Shown here: positions 1-5,477 of the stretch, in pieces | Layout of the letters: every line of letters begins with the position of its first letter | How positions within the stretch are numbered: the stretch's first letter is position 1 | From: a bacterium | Lineage (GTDB): Bacteria; Ratteibacteria; UBA8468 | DNA length: 6,862 nucleotides | Direction: 5' to 3' | Assembly: GCA_030630065.1 (NCBI GenBank) | Contig: DAOVNU010000040.1 | Coordinates: 1 to 6,862, forward strand | Made by a program: the position numbers and the translations under genes | The notes under the pieces: model-generated | Database searches by the model: none | Told to the model about the DNA's origin: nothing | The model's input: the letters and a program-made list of their open reading frames with translations, nothing else

Positions 1-22
1 ATAACCTGAAAACTTTAACAAA

Positions 23-1420
23 ATGATGCAGAGAGAAAGAAAAATAAATTCTCAGATTATTGAAGGTGGCTTACGCAAGAATATCTGGAAGTTGGCTTTG
101 CCGATGATGGTTGGTGCCGGTCTTCAGAATATCTTTTCTCTGGTTGACCTTTTCTTTATCGGTAAACTGGGTCATATTGCTCTTGCTGCTCTCTCCATTG
201 CCGGAGCAGTTATGGCAGTGATACTGATGCTGATTATAGGTATTGCTACCGGGACTACCGCTCTTGTTGCCCATTTTGTGGGAAAACAGGATTATGAAAA
301 TGCTGATAATACTGCTTTTCAGACCCTTCTTTTAGGAATTATCGGTTCAATCTTTATTCTTTTTATTGGTCTTTTTGGCATAACCCCTCTTTTGAAATTA
401 TTTGGCGCTGAAGGGGAAATTCTTCCTCTGGCAAGAATTTACTTAAAAATTACTTTTCTTTATTCCATATTTATTTTTCTGTTTGTTGGTCTTAATCAGG
501 CATTAAGAGGCGCTGGAGATACGATTACTCCCTTAAAAATCCTGGTAATAGCCAATATAATCAACATCATTTTGGACCCGATGCTTATCTTTGGTTTTGG
601 TCCGTTTCCGCAGATGGGAATTGCCGGTTCAGCCGCAGCTACCGTATTTAGCCGGGCGATAGGAACTTTTTTTCTTCTTTTCCATCTTCTTTTCAGACCA
701 TCGGTAATTCACTTTCACCGGGGAATATTTAAGGTGAACTTTCCTTTAATGAAGAAAATTACCAAAATTGGTATCTTTGCTTCTCTGCAAGTTTTTTTGC
801 GCCAGATATCCTTTCTTCTCCTGATTAGATTGGTTGCCTCCTTTGGGGCAACCACTTTAGCCGCTTATGGTATTGGCTCCCGACTCAGAATGTTTGCGAT
901 GATGCCTGGTTTCGGATTAGCCAGTGCAGGGGCAATAATGGTTGGACAAAATATGGGAGCAGGTTTTCCGGAAAGGGCAAAGGTTTCAGGATGGGAAGTA
1001 GTAAAAGCATATCAAACTATTGCTTTGCCCCTGTCCTTTCTATTTATCCTCTTTGCCCCATTTTTAATCTCAGTTTTCAGCCAACAAGCGGAGGTGATTC
1101 ATATTGGGGTTATTTTTCTTAGATTCTCATTTGCGGCCTTTCCCTGCGTAGCTATTTCTATAGTTTTAGGCAGGTCAATGAACGGGGCCGGTGATACTTT
1201 CGCTCCCGCAATAATTACCGGGATAGCAAAACTGCTTTTTTGCATTCCTTTGGCCTACCTTTTATCTCTTTTTTTCCATTTAAACCAAAATGGTATCTGG
1301 TTGGGGATGAGCATTTCTGATGTTTTTCAGTCAGTTTTATTCATCTGGTATTTTAAAAAAGGTCTCTGGCAGAAAAGATATTATGAACACCGGGAAAGCT
1401 TAGGGGCTGTCTCAAAATAA
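23..1420 (+). CDS. MATE-family multidrug/cation efflux transporter
   Basis: An inner-membrane secondary transporter, expected to export drugs or cationic metabolites in exchange for H+ or Na+; the substrate cannot be told from sequence. The 465-aa product is almost entirely hydrophobic helices arranged as two homologous halves, as in MATE proteins. The same motif recurs in each half: LRGAGDT near residue 161 and MNGAGDT near 386. Other family signatures are GIAGSAAATVFSR (199-211) and VGQNMGAG (307-314). An in-frame TAA at 2-4 limits the start to ATG 23 or ATG 26; neither has a convincing Shine-Dalgarno. Length is normal for the family. The last five residues (GAVSK) and the TAA stop lie inside the left terminal repeat of the inserted element at 1403-1669, so the native C-terminus has been replaced after Leu460. 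The protein is probably still functional, because the loss falls in the charged tail after the last helix. Family call is confident; substrate unknown. Confidence 0.93.
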   Translation: MMQRERKINSQIIEGGLRKNIWKLALPMMVGAGLQNIFSLVDLFFIGKLGHIALAALSIAGAVMAVILMLIIGIATGTTALVAHFVGKQDYENADNTAFQTLLLGIIGSIFILFIGLFGITPLLKLFGAEGEILPLARIYLKITFLYSIFIFLFVGLNQALRGAGDTITPLKILVIANIINIILDPMLIFGFGPFPQMGIAGSAAATVFSRAIGTFFLLFHLLFRPSVIHFHRGIFKVNFPLMKKITKIGIFASLQVFLRQISFLLLIRLVASFGATTLAAYGIGSRLRMFAMMPGFGLASAGAIMVGQNMGAGFPERAKVSGWEVVKAYQTIALPLSFLFILFAPFLISVFSQQAEVIHIGVIFLRFSFAAFPCVAISIVLGRSMNGAGDTFAPAIITGIAKLLFCIPLAYLLSLFFHLNQNGIWLGMSISDVFQSVLFIWYFKKGLWQKRYYEHRESLGAVSK

Positions 1421-1433
1421 TGTTGACTATTTG
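1402..1433 (+). repeat. Left terminal inverted repeat of the MITE-like element
   Basis: Pairs with 1639-1670. The first 24 bases match perfectly, followed by two mismatches (1426-1427) and six more matches. It contains the TAA stop of the MATE gene at 1418-1420. Confidence 0.92.
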
Positions 1434-1531
1434 CCAGAGGTGATTTTGGAGCGAGATAAGGAGCAAAGAATGTTGCGTAGCACAGCTACGCAAATGATGA
1501 GCGAAGCAGTCGTAGCCCAAAAGCATCCTGG
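1434..1531. repeat. Internal hairpin arm A of the element
   Basis: An imperfect inverted repeat centred near 1483. The tip is a perfect 9-bp stem with a 3-base loop: TTGCGTAGC (1473-1481), ACA, GCTACGCAA (1485-1493). The base is CCAGAGGTGATTTTGG (1434-1449) pairing with CCAAAAGCATCCTGG (1517-1531), with one bulged base and two non-matching positions. Both pairings share the same centre, so they form one arm. The stretch between them pairs poorly. Confidence 0.8.
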
Positions 1532-1539
1532 CCCTTCGG

Positions 1540-1639
1540 GGAGTCCCATCTTTAAAGTATTGCGGCGTTGCTCTTTGGTTATGTGCCACCGGCACATAAC
1601 CTTCCTCGCGCCTTGCACTGACTTCAAACCTGGGACTCC
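1540..1639. repeat. Internal hairpin arm B of the element
   Basis: An imperfect inverted repeat centred at 1589-1590. The tip is a perfect 11-bp stem with a 3-base loop: GGTTATGTGCC (1577-1587), ACC, GGCACATAACC (1591-1601). The base is the 19 bases at 1540-1558 (GGAGTCCCA...) against 1621-1639 (...TGGGACTCC), 16 of 19 matching. A middle segment, TGCGGCG near 1561 against CGCC..GCA near 1609-1616, can also pair with a small bulge. The arm ends where the right terminal repeat begins. Confidence 0.82.
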
Positions 1640-1670
1640 AAATAACCAACATTATTTTGAGACAGCCCCT
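1639..1670 (-). repeat. Right terminal inverted repeat of the MITE-like element
   Basis: Inverse complement of 1402-1433 with two mismatches. It is followed by TTAAAAAAG, whose TTA matches the three bases left of the element. Confidence 0.92.
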
Positions 1671-1684
1671 TAAAAAAGACATCT

Positions 1685-1713
1685 TTGAAAGAGAAACAAA
1701 TCTGTAGTATAAT
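1685..1713 (+). promoter_or_regulatory. Sigma-70-type promoter for the tRNA genes and probably the downstream operon
   Basis: The -35 box TTGAAA (1685-1690) and the perfect -10 box TATAAT (1708-1713) are separated by exactly 17 bp. This predicts a start near 1720, about 15 nt before tRNA-Lys. There is no terminator-like structure between the tRNAs and the reductase gene, so the same promoter may drive the eight-gene array. The boxes lie outside the inserted element but only about 15 bp from its right end. Confidence 0.8.
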
Positions 1714-1734
1714 AAAACATTATCGTAAAAATCC

Positions 1735-1807
1735 GGGCCGCTAGCTCATCAGGTAGAGCACCGCCCTTTTAAGGCGGGCGTGGGGAGTTCGAGTCTCCCG
1801 CGGCCTA
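1735..1807 (+). tRNA. trnK: tRNA-Lys (anticodon UUU)
   Basis: A full 73-nt cloverleaf. Acceptor GGGCCGC (1735-1741) pairs with GCGGCCT (1800-1806), the first pair being G-U, with discriminator A1807. The D stem is GCTC/GAGC. The anticodon stem is CCGCC/GGCGG with loop CTTTTAA, giving anticodon TTT at 1768-1770 with T33 and A37. The variable loop is 5 nt. The T arm is GGGAG-TTCGAGT-CTCCC. CCA is not encoded (CTA follows), so it must be added enzymatically. First gene after the 1685 promoter, followed 31 nt later by tRNA-Glu. Confidence 0.96.
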
Positions 1808-1838
1808 CTAAGAGGAAATGACAACGAGAGTAGTTTTT

Positions 1839-1910
1839 GGGGCGTTGGTCCAGCGGTCAAGACAGCGGGCCTTCAATCCGCTAACAGGAGTTCAACTCTC
1901 CTACGCCCCG
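1839..1910 (+). tRNA. trnE: tRNA-Glu (anticodon UUC), with atypical C33
   Basis: A 72-nt cloverleaf. Acceptor GGGGCGT (1839-1845) pairs perfectly with ACGCCCC (1903-1909), discriminator G1910. The D stem has three pairs (GTC/GAC), A14, and G18-G19 at 1855-1856. The anticodon stem GCGGG/TCCGC closes with a G-U pair around loop CCTTCAA, putting TTC at 1872-1874. The 4-nt variable loop TAAC and G73 are typical of tRNA-Glu. The T arm is AGGAG-TTCAACT-CTCCT. CCA is not encoded. Position 33 is C (1871) rather than the nearly universal T. Every other arm is intact, so this is probably a working gene, but the anticodon call rests on the stem register and C33 deserves checking. Confidence 0.88.
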
Positions 1911-1913
1911 CAG

Positions 1914-1919
1914 AAAGGA
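1914..1919 (+). promoter_or_regulatory. Shine-Dalgarno site deciding the aldo/keto reductase start
   Basis: AAAGGA lies 4 nt before ATG 1924 and 7 nt before ATG 1927, so the second ATG has the better spacing. The site begins only 4 nt after the last base of tRNA-Glu, so the reductase ribosome site sits in the tRNA 3' trailer. Confidence 0.65.
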
Positions 1920-1923
1920 TGCA

Positions 1924-2904
1924 ATGATGCGGACAAAAAGATTGGGCGATACGAATCTTAACCTATCCGTTATCGGATTTGGTGCCTGGGCCATCGGGGG
2001 AGGCGGTTGGAAAGGTGGCTGGGGTCCCCAGGAAGATGAGGAATCAATTGCTGCTATTCGGCGAGCCATTGAAAAAGGGATAAATTGGATAGATACAGCC
2101 GCTACCTACGGATGGGGACATTCGGAGGAGGTAGTAGGCAAAAGCATTAAGAAATTGCGAGAAAGACCCATTATTGCTACCAAATGTGGAGTACTCCGCG
2201 GTAAGGATGGGGATTTCTTTGGGAGGTTGAAGAAAGAGAGCATTCGTTTAGAGGTAGAGACAAGCCTAAAACGTCTGGGAATAGAGGTAATTGACCTTTA
2301 CCAGATTCATTGGCCAGGGCCAGAGGAGGATATTGAGGAGGCCTGGGGCACTATAGCCGACCTGATAAGGGAAGGGAAGGTTCGTTATGGAGGAGTTTCT
2401 AACTTTAGTATTGAACAAATTAAAACAATTCAGCCGATTCATCCCATAGCTTCTTTACAGCCACCCTACAGTATGCTGAAGCGGAATGTAGAGGATGAAT
2501 TACTGGGTTATTGTGCGGCAAACAAGATTGGGGTCATCGTCTACAGCCCGATGCAAGAGGGACTACTCAGCGGAAAATTCAGTAAAGAGCGAGTAAAAAA
2601 TTTACCCGCGGATGACCATCGACGCCAGAACATTTTCTTTCAAGAACCCCTGTTAGATATTCATCTTCAATTGGTTGAAGACCTGCGTCCAATTGCCGAA
2701 AGAAATGGTAAAACGTTTGCTCAGTTGGCAATTGCCTGGGTCCTGCGGCGTCCAGAGATAACGGCAGCAATTGTGGGTACCAGAAATCCGTCTCAAATTG
2801 AGGAGACCGCTATTGCCGGAGACTGCTTTCTTTCGGAAAAGGACATTGTAGATATTGAACTTTTACTGCAAGAGCATAAGAAAAGATTGGAAGAAATTGA
2901 ATGA
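1924..2904 (+). CDS. Aldo/keto reductase family protein
   Basis: A cytoplasmic NAD(P)H-dependent oxidoreductase with a TIM-barrel fold; family members reduce aldehydes and ketones or oxidise sugar alcohols, and the substrate here is unknown. The 326-aa product has the normal length and the full catalytic tetrad: Asp57 (IDTAATYG), Tyr62, Lys87 (ATKCG) and His129 (YQIHWP). GVSNF (157-161) and the C-terminal cofactor-binding motif IVGTRNPSQIEE (283-294) are also present. A Gly/Trp-rich loop follows strand 1 (residues 25-34). ATG 1927 is better spaced from the Shine-Dalgarno than ATG 1924, so the true start may be one codon in. The gene begins 13 nt after tRNA-Glu and its stop overlaps the next start (ATGA), so it looks like the first cistron of the operon, co-transcribed with the tRNAs. 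Family confident, role not. Confidence 0.93.
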   Translation: MMRTKRLGDTNLNLSVIGFGAWAIGGGGWKGGWGPQEDEESIAAIRRAIEKGINWIDTAATYGWGHSEEVVGKSIKKLRERPIIATKCGVLRGKDGDFFGRLKKESIRLEVETSLKRLGIEVIDLYQIHWPGPEEDIEEAWGTIADLIREGKVRYGGVSNFSIEQIKTIQPIHPIASLQPPYSMLKRNVEDELLGYCAANKIGVIVYSPMQEGLLSGKFSKERVKNLPADDHRRQNIFFQEPLLDIHLQLVEDLRPIAERNGKTFAQLAIAWVLRRPEITAAIVGTRNPSQIEETAIAGDCFLSEKDIVDIELLLQEHKKRLEEIE

Positions 2905-3692
2905 CTATTACCTTTTCTGTTTTTTCCTTTATTCTCGGTATCTGCCTGGGGAGTTTTGCCAATGTCTGTATTTATCGGCTTCCTAAGGGAAAGTCAATTG
3001 CCTGGCCTGGCTCCTTTTGTCCCAGATGTAAGAAGGGGATTCTCTGGTATGACAATATCCCTCTTTTCAGTTTTCTTCTTTTAAGGGGGAAATGCCGCTT
3101 CTGTCGGGAGAAAATTTCTCCACGTTATTTCATTGTGGAACTTCTTACCGGGGTTCTCACCCTGCTTCTTTTTTTAAAGTTTAATATCTCTCTGGAATTC
3201 TTAATCTATTTAATATTTATTCTCTCGCTGATTATTGTCTCCTTTATTGATATTGAGAATTTCCTGATTCCGGATTGCATCGTTTATCCCGGGATTGCAC
3301 TGGGTTTGCTCTTGTCTTTTCTTTACCCTGAATTGCAAAGTCAGGGTTGCGGGCCTTTAGCCGCTCTTAAGACATCATTTTTAGGGGTTCTTCTGGGCGG
3401 GGGCTTTTTATTTCTCATCGGTTATTTGGGAGGGCTAATCTTTAAGAAGGAAGCAATGGGTGGGGGGGATGTGAAACTTCTGGCAATGGTAGGAGCATTT
3501 TTGGGTTACAAGTCCGTCTTTTTAACAGTTTTCTTTTCATCCCTTGTTGGTGCTGTTATCAGTTTAATTCTGATTTCCCTGAAGATTAAAAAAAGAACCG
3601 ATTATATCCCCTACGGACCATACCTTGTGTTGGGAGCAATAATTTCCATTTTCTGGAAAGGTTATTATTTTGTGGGGTTTCTAATTGATTGA
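2901..3692 (+). CDS. pilD: Prepilin peptidase / N-methyltransferase (type IV prepilin leader peptidase, A24 family)
   Basis: An inner-membrane aspartic protease that removes the short leader from type IV prepilins or type II secretion pseudopilins, and in two-domain members N-methylates the new N-terminus. The 263-aa product has the N-terminal domain with the zinc-type cysteines CPRC (40-43) and CRFC (65-68), plus GSFANVCIYRLP (17-28). The C-terminal peptidase domain follows, with the two aspartate motifs FIDIENFLIPD (115-125, Asp117) and GGGDVK (187-192, Asp190). Several hydrophobic membrane segments are evident. Size and both domains match bacterial PilD/GspO rather than the shorter archaeal enzymes. 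The start overlaps the reductase stop by ATGA; the stop shares one base with the next ATG. No pilin, pseudopilin or assembly gene is in the window, so its substrates are encoded elsewhere. Confidence 0.95.
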   Translation: MTITFSVFSFILGICLGSFANVCIYRLPKGKSIAWPGSFCPRCKKGILWYDNIPLFSFLLLRGKCRFCREKISPRYFIVELLTGVLTLLLFLKFNISLEFLIYLIFILSLIIVSFIDIENFLIPDCIVYPGIALGLLLSFLYPELQSQGCGPLAALKTSFLGVLLGGGFLFLIGYLGGLIFKKEAMGGGDVKLLAMVGAFLGYKSVFLTVFFSSLVGAVISLILISLKIKKRTDYIPYGPYLVLGAIISIFWKGYYFVGFLID

Positions 3693-4369
3693 TGGAAGAT
3701 AAGATTGTAGTACTTATTCCTGCCTATAATGAGGAAGCGGCTATCGGGAAATTGGTCCGGGATTTACAGGACAGGGTTGCGAATGTAATTGTAGTGAGTG
3801 ATGGCTCCACAGATTCTACCGTAGAAAAAGCGCAGAAAAATGGAGCGGTAGTTTTGCAGCATCAGAAAAGGAGGGGTAAGGGGGAGGCCTTAAAGACAGG
3901 ATTTAACTATATCCTCAACAATAAGTATCAGGCGGTAATTACGATGGATGGTGACGGTCAGCACCTGCCTTCAGAGATTCATAAATTTGTCGAGGCATTT
4001 GAAAAAAGTCCGGATAACGTTGGCATAATTGTTGGTTTACGCAGAAGAAATATCAAAAACATGCCTCTGGATAGATTCCTGACCAATTGGTTTACCTCAT
4101 CCGTTGTTTCTTTCTTTTCCCATCAAAGAATTCCGGATACTCAATGCGGCTTTCGTCTCACCAGGACGAAAGTATTGGCTGAGATTAAATTATTTACATC
4201 CCATTTTGACACAGAGTCCGAAATCCTGATTAAGGTTGCTCAAAAAGGGTTCAAAATCATAAACGTTCCCATAGAAACTGTTTATCAGGAGGAACAAAGC
4301 AAAATAAATCCTTTTCTTGATACTTTACGCTTTTTTAAACTTGTTTTTAATACTCTTTTGAGAAGATGA
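3692..4369 (+). CDS. Family 2 glycosyltransferase (dolichol/polyprenol-phosphate mannosyltransferase-like)
   Basis: A GT-A fold transferase, likely moving a sugar from a nucleotide donor to a lipid phosphate or similar acceptor at the inner face of the membrane. From ATG 3692 the product is 225 aa. It opens with IPAYNEE (9-15), then VVSDGSTDST (35-44) for nucleotide binding, the metal-binding DGDGQH (86-91, Asp86 and Asp88), and the CGFRL motif (152-156) typical of DPM1-like enzymes. There are no clear transmembrane helices, so it is probably soluble or peripheral, with a basic C-terminus (FFKLVFNTLLRR). A TTG at 3689 is in frame, but ATG 3692 gives the usual one-base stop/start overlap (TGATG) and suggests translational coupling to the prepilin peptidase. 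The stop overlaps pcm by ATGA. Donor and acceptor are unknown. Confidence 0.9.
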   Translation: MEDKIVVLIPAYNEEAAIGKLVRDLQDRVANVIVVSDGSTDSTVEKAQKNGAVVLQHQKRRGKGEALKTGFNYILNNKYQAVITMDGDGQHLPSEIHKFVEAFEKSPDNVGIIVGLRRRNIKNMPLDRFLTNWFTSSVVSFFSHQRIPDTQCGFRLTRTKVLAEIKLFTSHFDTESEILIKVAQKGFKIINVPIETVYQEEQSKINPFLDTLRFFKLVFNTLLRR

Positions 4370-5010
4370 AGCAAAATTTCAGTCAGGAAAGAAGGAGGAT
4401 GGTAGAGGAACAACTCATTCCCCGGGCTATTAAAGAACCACTGGTTTTGAATGCTTTTCGTAAGGTTCCCCGGGAAAAATTTGTTCCTTTTGAACGGAGG
4501 GATAACTCCTATGATGATTTTCCTCTTCCCATCGGGGAGGAGCAGACAATCAGCCAACCCTATATCGTTGCTTTAATGACCGAAACTTTAGGGCTAAAGG
4601 GAAGGGAAAAGGTTTTAGAGATTGGAACCGGTTCGGGTTACCAAACCGCAATCATCGCTGAAATTGTAGAAGAAATTTATACCGTTGAGAGAATAATTTC
4701 TCTGGCGCAAAGGGCAAAGAAAACCTTGAAAGAATTGGGTTATACCAACATTAAGATTAAAATTGGGGATGGAACAGAGGGCTGGAAGGAATTCTCTCCC
4801 TATGACGCTATTATTGTGACGGCGGCAGCGCCAAAATTACCGCAATCTTTGATTAAACAATTAAATGAGTCAGGAAGGTTGATTATTCCTCTTGGCAATC
4901 TTTACTCTCAGGAACTTATTCTTTACGAGAAGAAGAAGGGGAAATTAATGATAAGAAATTTCGGGGGTTGTCGTTTTGTGCCGCTGCGGGGGGAACACGG
5001 ATGGAAATAG
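4366..5010 (+). CDS. pcm: Protein-L-isoaspartate O-methyltransferase
   Basis: A cytoplasmic SAM-dependent repair enzyme that methylates L-isoaspartyl residues formed by ageing of Asn and Asp, starting their reversion to normal aspartate. The 214 aa match the family length and contain its hallmark order: VPREKFVP (34-41), QTISQP (60-65), SAM motif I VLEIGTGSGYQ (83-93), the acidic VERI (107-110), GDGTEGW (134-140), DAIIVTAAAP (147-156), RLIIPLG (171-177) and the C-terminal RFVPLRGEHGW (203-213). The start at 4366 overlaps the glycosyltransferase stop by ATGA. An AGGAGG abuts the in-frame ATG at 4399 with no spacing, so that later start is unlikely. The 3' end overlaps the next gene by 10 bases. 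Confidence 0.97.
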   Translation: MKQNFSQERRRMVEEQLIPRAIKEPLVLNAFRKVPREKFVPFERRDNSYDDFPLPIGEEQTISQPYIVALMTETLGLKGREKVLEIGTGSGYQTAIIAEIVEEIYTVERIISLAQRAKKTLKELGYTNIKIKIGDGTEGWKEFSPYDAIIVTAAAPKLPQSLIKQLNESGRLIIPLGNLYSQELILYEKKKGKLMIRNFGGCRFVPLRGEHGWK

Positions 5011-5477
5011 GATCTTTGGTAAAGATAGTTCTTTTAGCCGCCGCCCCTGTATCAGAACTGCGGGGAGCAATTCCCTACGGAATTCTGGTGGCAAAATTAC
5101 CGGTAATGGAAGTTTTTGCATTTTCTCTTTTAGGCAATTTTCTGCCAATAATTCCGCTTTTCTTCGGAATACAATCTTTTCTTAACTGGTTGGGGCGTTT
5201 TCGCTATACCAGGAAATTTGCTCTCTGGTTCATCGCAAGAACAAAAAATAGAGCAGCGATTATAGAATGTTATGAGGCAGTCGGTCTTGCTCTTTTTGTT
5301 GCTGTTCCTCTTCCTATGACCGGTGCCTGGACAGGAATAGTTGCCGCCAGTTTATTTAAAATAAAATTCAGGTATGCGGTTTTAGCCGTTGTTGTTGGTG
5401 TTTTTATTGCCGGACTAATAGTTACAGGACTCACTTTAACCGGTTCGGAGCTCTTCCACCTTTTGTATAAGAAATGA
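5001..5477 (+). CDS. COG2426 / Sm_multidrug_ex-type small membrane protein
   Basis: An integral membrane protein of 158 aa. It carries the family signatures APVSELRGAIPYG (15-27) and GLALFVAVPLPMTGAWTG (95-112), with about four to five hydrophobic segments and a short Lys-rich tail. The family was named 'putative small multidrug export' without solid functional proof. From memory, structure comparisons link it to the DedA/VTT superfamily of lipid scramblase-like proteins, so a lipid or small-molecule transport role is possible. ATG 5001 is chosen because a G-rich Shine-Dalgarno (4988-4993) sits about 7 nt before it; an in-frame TTG at 4968 would add 11 residues unlike the family start. It overlaps pcm by 10 bases and nnrE by ATGA. 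Family confident, function unknown. Confidence 0.88.
   Translation: MEIGSLVKIVLLAAAPVSELRGAIPYGILVAKLPVMEVFAFSLLGNFLPIIPLFFGIQSFLNWLGRFRYTRKFALWFIARTKNRAAIIECYEAVGLALFVAVPLPMTGAWTGIVAASLFKIKFRYAVLAVVVGVFIAGLIVTGLTLTGSELFHLLYKK

Larger units (their letters stand above)
1403..1669. mobile_element. MITE-like non-autonomous element with three-stem fold-back structure
   Basis: A 267-bp non-coding insertion. It starts GGGGCTGTCTCAAAATAA and ends with the inverse complement. Trinucleotide TTA flanks both sides (1400-1402 and 1670-1672), consistent with a 3-bp target duplication. The terminal inverted repeats match 30 of 32 positions counting one flanking base. Inside are two further concentric hairpins (1434-1531 and 1540-1639) joined by an 8-base linker, so nearly the whole element folds back on itself as a Y or three-way junction. 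No transposase is encoded; the short ORFs within it resemble nothing I know, so it would need a transposase in trans. A 3-bp TNA-type duplication would fit some IS5-family groups, but I cannot assign a family from the ends alone. It interrupts the 3' end of the MATE gene and lies 15 bp upstream of the tRNA promoter. Confidence 0.85.

Noticed and set aside
1423..1450. Outward or internal promoter in the left terminal repeat (TTGACT at 1423)
   Set aside because: No acceptable -10 box lies 16-18 bp downstream.
1353..1682. Open frames on both strands across the MATE 3' end and the inserted element (109 aa minus, 80 aa plus, 66 aa minus)
   Set aside because: They lie in an inverted-repeat element, read through its hairpins, have no ribosome site I can see, and resemble no transposase or other known protein.
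1805..1838. Possible terminator after tRNA-Lys (CTACT ... AGTAG then TTTTT)
   Set aside because: Only 5 bp of stem with a loop near 19 nt, and half the stem lies in the tRNA itself; too weak, and tRNA-Glu follows at once with no promoter of its own.
1865..1883. Reading the second tRNA as having anticodon TCA (opal/selenocysteine) or CAA (Leu) by shifting the loop so T is at position 33
   Set aside because: Both shifts break the anticodon stem, and the short 4-nt variable loop excludes Leu and Sec tRNAs. Glu TTC with C33 is the only register that pairs.
4393..4401. Alternative pcm start at ATG 4399 with AGGAGG
   Set aside because: The Shine-Dalgarno directly abuts the ATG with no spacer, and the 4366 start gives the ATGA coupling used throughout the operon.
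4968..5000. Longer COG2426 protein from TTG 4968
   Set aside because: The added residues (MSFCAAAGGTR) are merely the other frame of the conserved pcm C-terminus; ATG 5001 has a well-placed G-rich ribosome site.
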